This document shows, one piece after another, positions 4,558 to 5,245 of a stretch of 5,245 nt of DNA. The stretch is taken from assembly GCA_029778965.1 (NCBI GenBank), contig JAKPBL010000112.1, positions 1 to 5,245 of the forward strand, in the 5' to 3' direction. The DNA is from Bacteroidota bacterium (GTDB lineage: Bacteria > Bacteroidota > Bacteroidia > Chitinophagales > Chitinophagaceae). A program made the position numbers and the translations under genes. Within the stretch, counting starts at the first letter, position 1; each line of letters opens with the position of its first letter. The notes under the pieces were generated by a model. It was not told where the DNA came from. It did no database searches and worked only from the letters and a program-made list of their open reading frames with translations.

Positions 4558-5245
4558 GGAGGATGGATTTTTTAGTGGCAAATTGATACAGTAGTCCCCG
4601 TATATAATCATTATCGGGTGATGGTTCAAGTATTTGCTTCCAATAGTCTATTTCAGTTGACAGTACTACCGATTTGCTGACGTAACCCATTCCCCAGAAT
4701 TTTCCCTTTTCCAAAAGATACGCTGCGCCCTGTTCAGGATGCAACGGGTCTTTTTCCAGAAGAACAAAACTAGGCAGGCTTTGTGTAACGGCCAGGATGG
4801 CTCCTTCTATCCGGGCGTTATACAAAGCCGCCGGTTCTTCCACCCCTTCCGCCGCTTCCGGCACCAGTTTCCGGAGATAATTTACGCCCTCGGGCATATA
4901 ATCGAACGTATAAATAGCAGGAAGACAGCTTCTTCTTTTTTCAATGGTCAGCCGAACATACCCCCTGCTGTCTTCATAGCTATATAACCCAAACTTGTGG
5001 TGGAATCGCTTCTGGCTGCGGTTAAAGACCGGCCATAAGCGCCTGATCTCATGGCTTTCCAGTATCAGCGCCATCAACTCGCTGTAACAGGCGGTATAAC
5101 GGATATTATGCACCTGCCGCAGCAGTTCCTGCTTGCGGCGACTGCCATCGTTGTTCGAAAAATGGCTGCGCACCCTTTTTTTCAGGCTGACGGCTTTCCC
5201 CACATACACGACTTCATTCTTCTGGTTTTCGAAATAATACACACC
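4538..5245 (-). CDS. GIY-YIG nuclease-domain protein (UvrC N-terminal-like), C-terminal 235 residues; 5' end outside window
   Basis: The frame is open to the right edge, where the first visible codons read GVYYFEN, the 'GIY' element; a GTG at 5240-5242 is the Val of this motif, not a start. Counting from that Gly, the domain shows GVY (1-3), YVG followed by K (14-17), SLKKRVRSHF with the expected Arg at 24, and ALILESHEIRRLWPVFN with the expected metal-binding Glu at 63 and Asn at 75. This order matches the GIY-YIG domain of UvrC and Cho, which cuts one DNA strand. Residues 80-235 form a second region with no motif I recognise. In Bacteroidota such domains are often found behind a DnaQ-like 3'-5' exonuclease domain in one protein; that would lie beyond the edge and is inference. 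UvrC itself is less likely: after the domain I see no UvrB-binding or RNase H-like region, and the protein ends too soon. Confidence 0.86.
   Translation of the reverse strand, partial: GVYYFENQKNEVVYVGKAVSLKKRVRSHFSNNDGSRRKQELLRQVHNIRYTACYSELMALILESHEIRRLWPVFNRSQKRFHHKFGLYSYEDSRGYVRLTIEKRRSCLPAIYTFDYMPEGVNYLRKLVPEAAEGVEEPAALYNARIEGAILAVTQSLPSFVLLEKDPLHPEQGAAYLLEKGKFWGMGYVSKSVVLSTEIDYWKQILEPSPDNDYIRGLLYQFATKKSILRLDLHT
4548..4573 (+). terminator. Weak candidate terminator for the 35-residue ORF
   Basis: AAATCCA (4548-4554) pairs with TGGATTT (4564-4570) across a 9-base loop, and the T-run extends from 4568 to 4573. The stem is short and A+T-rich, so it would be weak. It lies inside the 3' end of the opposite-strand gene, as does the tRNA terminator earlier in the window. 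It shares bases with the 4527-4557 hairpin, so the two cannot form together. Confidence 0.3.

Overview
The window looks like ordinary chromosome from a member of the Bacteroidota, most likely the Chitinophagaceae/Chitinophagales. The reasons are protein similarity recognised by eye (a Bacteroidota-type MtaB tail, ClpS and Aat), a tRNA gene without an encoded CCA end, start codons without recognisable Shine-Dalgarno sequences, and a textbook Bacteroidota promoter (TTTG, 18 bases, TATCTTTG) in front of the tRNA. Base composition is near 50% G+C and even across the window. I see no insertion sequence, phage gene or CRISPR array. The genus is inference.

Layout, left to right. The 3' end of mtaB (+) enters from the left and is followed by a promoter, a tRNA-Val(UAC) gene and a strong intrinsic terminator. 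That terminator lies inside the last codons of a leftward gene for a 693-residue membrane protein of the family misleadingly called 'site-specific recombinase' (PF10136 type). A 72-base divergent spacer separates it from a rightward pair, clpS and aat. The pair is exactly abutted and in the same reading frame, with only one TGA between them. aat then collides tail to tail, overlapping by 4 bases, with a leftward Esterase-D-type alpha/beta hydrolase. A 156-base gap (4241-4396) holds a candidate promoter for the hydrolase, a small inverted repeat and a candidate promoter for a possible 35-residue single-span membrane protein (+). The window ends in the 3' part of a leftward GIY-YIG (UvrC N-terminal-like) nuclease gene whose start lies beyond the right edge.

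How the genes fit together. The one clear functional unit is clpS-aat. Aat attaches Leu or Phe to proteins with N-terminal Lys or Arg, and ClpS delivers proteins bearing such N-terminal residues to a ClpAP-type protease, so the pair encodes the tagging and recognition steps of the bacterial N-degron pathway. mtaB and the tRNA are both translation-related, but tRNA-Val is not an expected MtaB substrate because MtaB modifies t6A37 of ANN-decoding tRNAs. The remaining genes show no evident common pathway.

I did not find a clearly new multi-gene system. The items most worth a second look are the in-frame clpS-TGA-aat junction, the possible 35-residue membrane microprotein, the poorly understood 693-residue membrane protein divergent from the N-degron pair, and the repeated use of coding 3' ends as RNA hairpins or terminators for the opposite strand.
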